Positions 13,306-13,663 of a stretch of DNA of 13,663 nucleotides are shown here, piece after piece. Positions within the stretch are counted from its first letter, which is position 1; each line of letters begins with the position of its first letter. Origin of the DNA: Reyranella sp. (GTDB lineage Bacteria; Pseudomonadota; Alphaproteobacteria; Reyranellales; Reyranellaceae); assembly GCA_004296815.1 (NCBI GenBank), contig SCVT01000497.1, forward strand, positions 1 to 13,663, in the 5' to 3' direction. A program made the translations under genes and the position numbers. The notes beneath the pieces were generated by a model. That model had not been told where the DNA came from and did no database searches. It was given only the letters and a program-made list of their open reading frames with translations.

Positions 13306-13663
13306 CCGCGCTGCTCGAGGTCGAGGGCCTGACACGTCGCTTCGGCGGGCTGGTCGCCGTCGATGGATTGAGCTTCTCCGTCGAGGCCGGCGAGATCGTG
13401 GGTCTCCTTGGGCCCAACGGCTCGGGCAAGACGACGGTGCTGAACCTGCTCTCGGGCGCCCTGCGCGCCGACGCCGGTCGTGTCGCCCTGAAGGGCCAGC
13501 CGATCGCCGGCAAACCCGCGCACCGGATCGCGCGGCTGGGTATCGCGCGCACCTTCCAGCTCGTGCGGCCGCTCGCCTCGATGAGCTGCCGCGACAACGT
13601 GCTGACCGGGCTGGCCTTCGGTCGCGGCGGCGTCTGGGGCATGGCGGCCCGCGGCGAAGCGGA
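13302..13663 (+). CDS. livG: ABC transporter ATP-binding protein, LivG family (3'-partial)
   Basis: This is one of the two ATPases normally driving a Liv-type importer. Only the first 120 codons are in the window, and the frame runs open off the right edge. MTALLEVEGLTRRFGGLVAVDG is the typical LivG start (quoted here in part: LEVEGLTRRFGGLVAVDG, residues 5-22). Walker A is GPNGSGKTT at 37-45 (Lys43) and the Q-loop glutamine is Gln86 in IARTFQLVRP. The stretch after it (NVLTGLAFGR) corresponds to the LivG-specific region that runs up to the signature motif; the signature and Walker B lie beyond the edge. ATG at 13302 overlaps the livM stop (ATGA). The IARTFQ sequence separates LivG from LivF. 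A livF gene should follow downstream, outside the window. Confidence 0.93.
   Translation, partial: MTALLEVEGLTRRFGGLVAVDGLSFSVEAGEIVGLLGPNGSGKTTVLNLLSGALRADAGRVALKGQPIAGKPAHRIARLGIARTFQLVRPLASMSCRDNVLTGLAFGRGGVWGMAARGEA

Noticed and set aside
1..13663. Defence island, prophage, integron, CRISPR or transposon
   Set aside because: No repeat array, integrase, transposase, nuclease or toxin-antitoxin gene is visible; all coding space is taken by metabolic and transport genes with uniform codon style.

Overview
The window is GC-rich, densely packed bacterial chromosome with strong third-position GC bias. The gene content is catabolic: a proteobacterial-type indolepyruvate oxidoreductase pair, a GMC oxidoreductase, a CaiB/BaiF CoA-transferase, a dienelactone-hydrolase-like enzyme and a Liv-type ABC importer. 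This suggests a metabolically versatile alphaproteobacterium of the Rhizobiales/Rhodospirillales/Reyranella kind. That placement rests on gene style and is an inference. I see no tRNA, rRNA, CRISPR array, insertion sequence, phage gene or transcriptional regulator.

Layout. (1) Bases 2-4407, + strand: a tight operon of iorA-like (5' end outside the window and broken by an in-frame TAG at 293-295), iorB-like, a PaaI-type thioesterase and a 4-hydroxybenzoyl-CoA-thioesterase-like protein. Junctions are 8-nt and 4-nt overlaps and a 2-nt gap. (2) Bases 4404-5999, - strand: one GMC oxidoreductase whose stop shares a TTAA with the last thioesterase. (3) Bases 6123-7226, + strand: an AI-2E/PerM-family membrane protein, divergent from the GMC gene. 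(4) Bases 7228-9300, - strand: a two-gene operon of a CaiB/BaiF CoA-transferase followed by a 2,4-dienoyl-CoA-reductase-like SDR. (5) Bases 9375-10118, + strand: a dienelactone hydrolase family protein. (6) Bases 10119-10252: an AT-richer regulatory stretch with a perfect inverted repeat and a short tandem repeat. (7) Bases 10253 to the right edge, + strand: a branched-chain-amino-acid-type (HAAT) ABC importer encoding the binding protein, an intergenic hairpin, LivH, LivM and the start of LivG.

How they may work together. The first operon would oxidatively decarboxylate aryl-pyruvates such as indolepyruvate to aryl-acetyl-CoA and then has two hotdog thioesterases able to cleave the thioester. 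That suggests aromatic amino acid or arylacetate turnover. The CoA-transferase/SDR pair points to CoA-ester (fatty or dicarboxylic acid) metabolism. The Liv importer probably brings in an amino acid, amide, aromatic acid or similar small substrate. These links are inference from adjacency.

Most notable observations: the amber codon in an otherwise intact iorA; a DECR-type SDR with serine at both positions where a catalytic tyrosine is expected; the paired repeats upstream of livK; and the strong hairpin between livK and livH. Nothing here clearly amounts to a new defence or mobile system.
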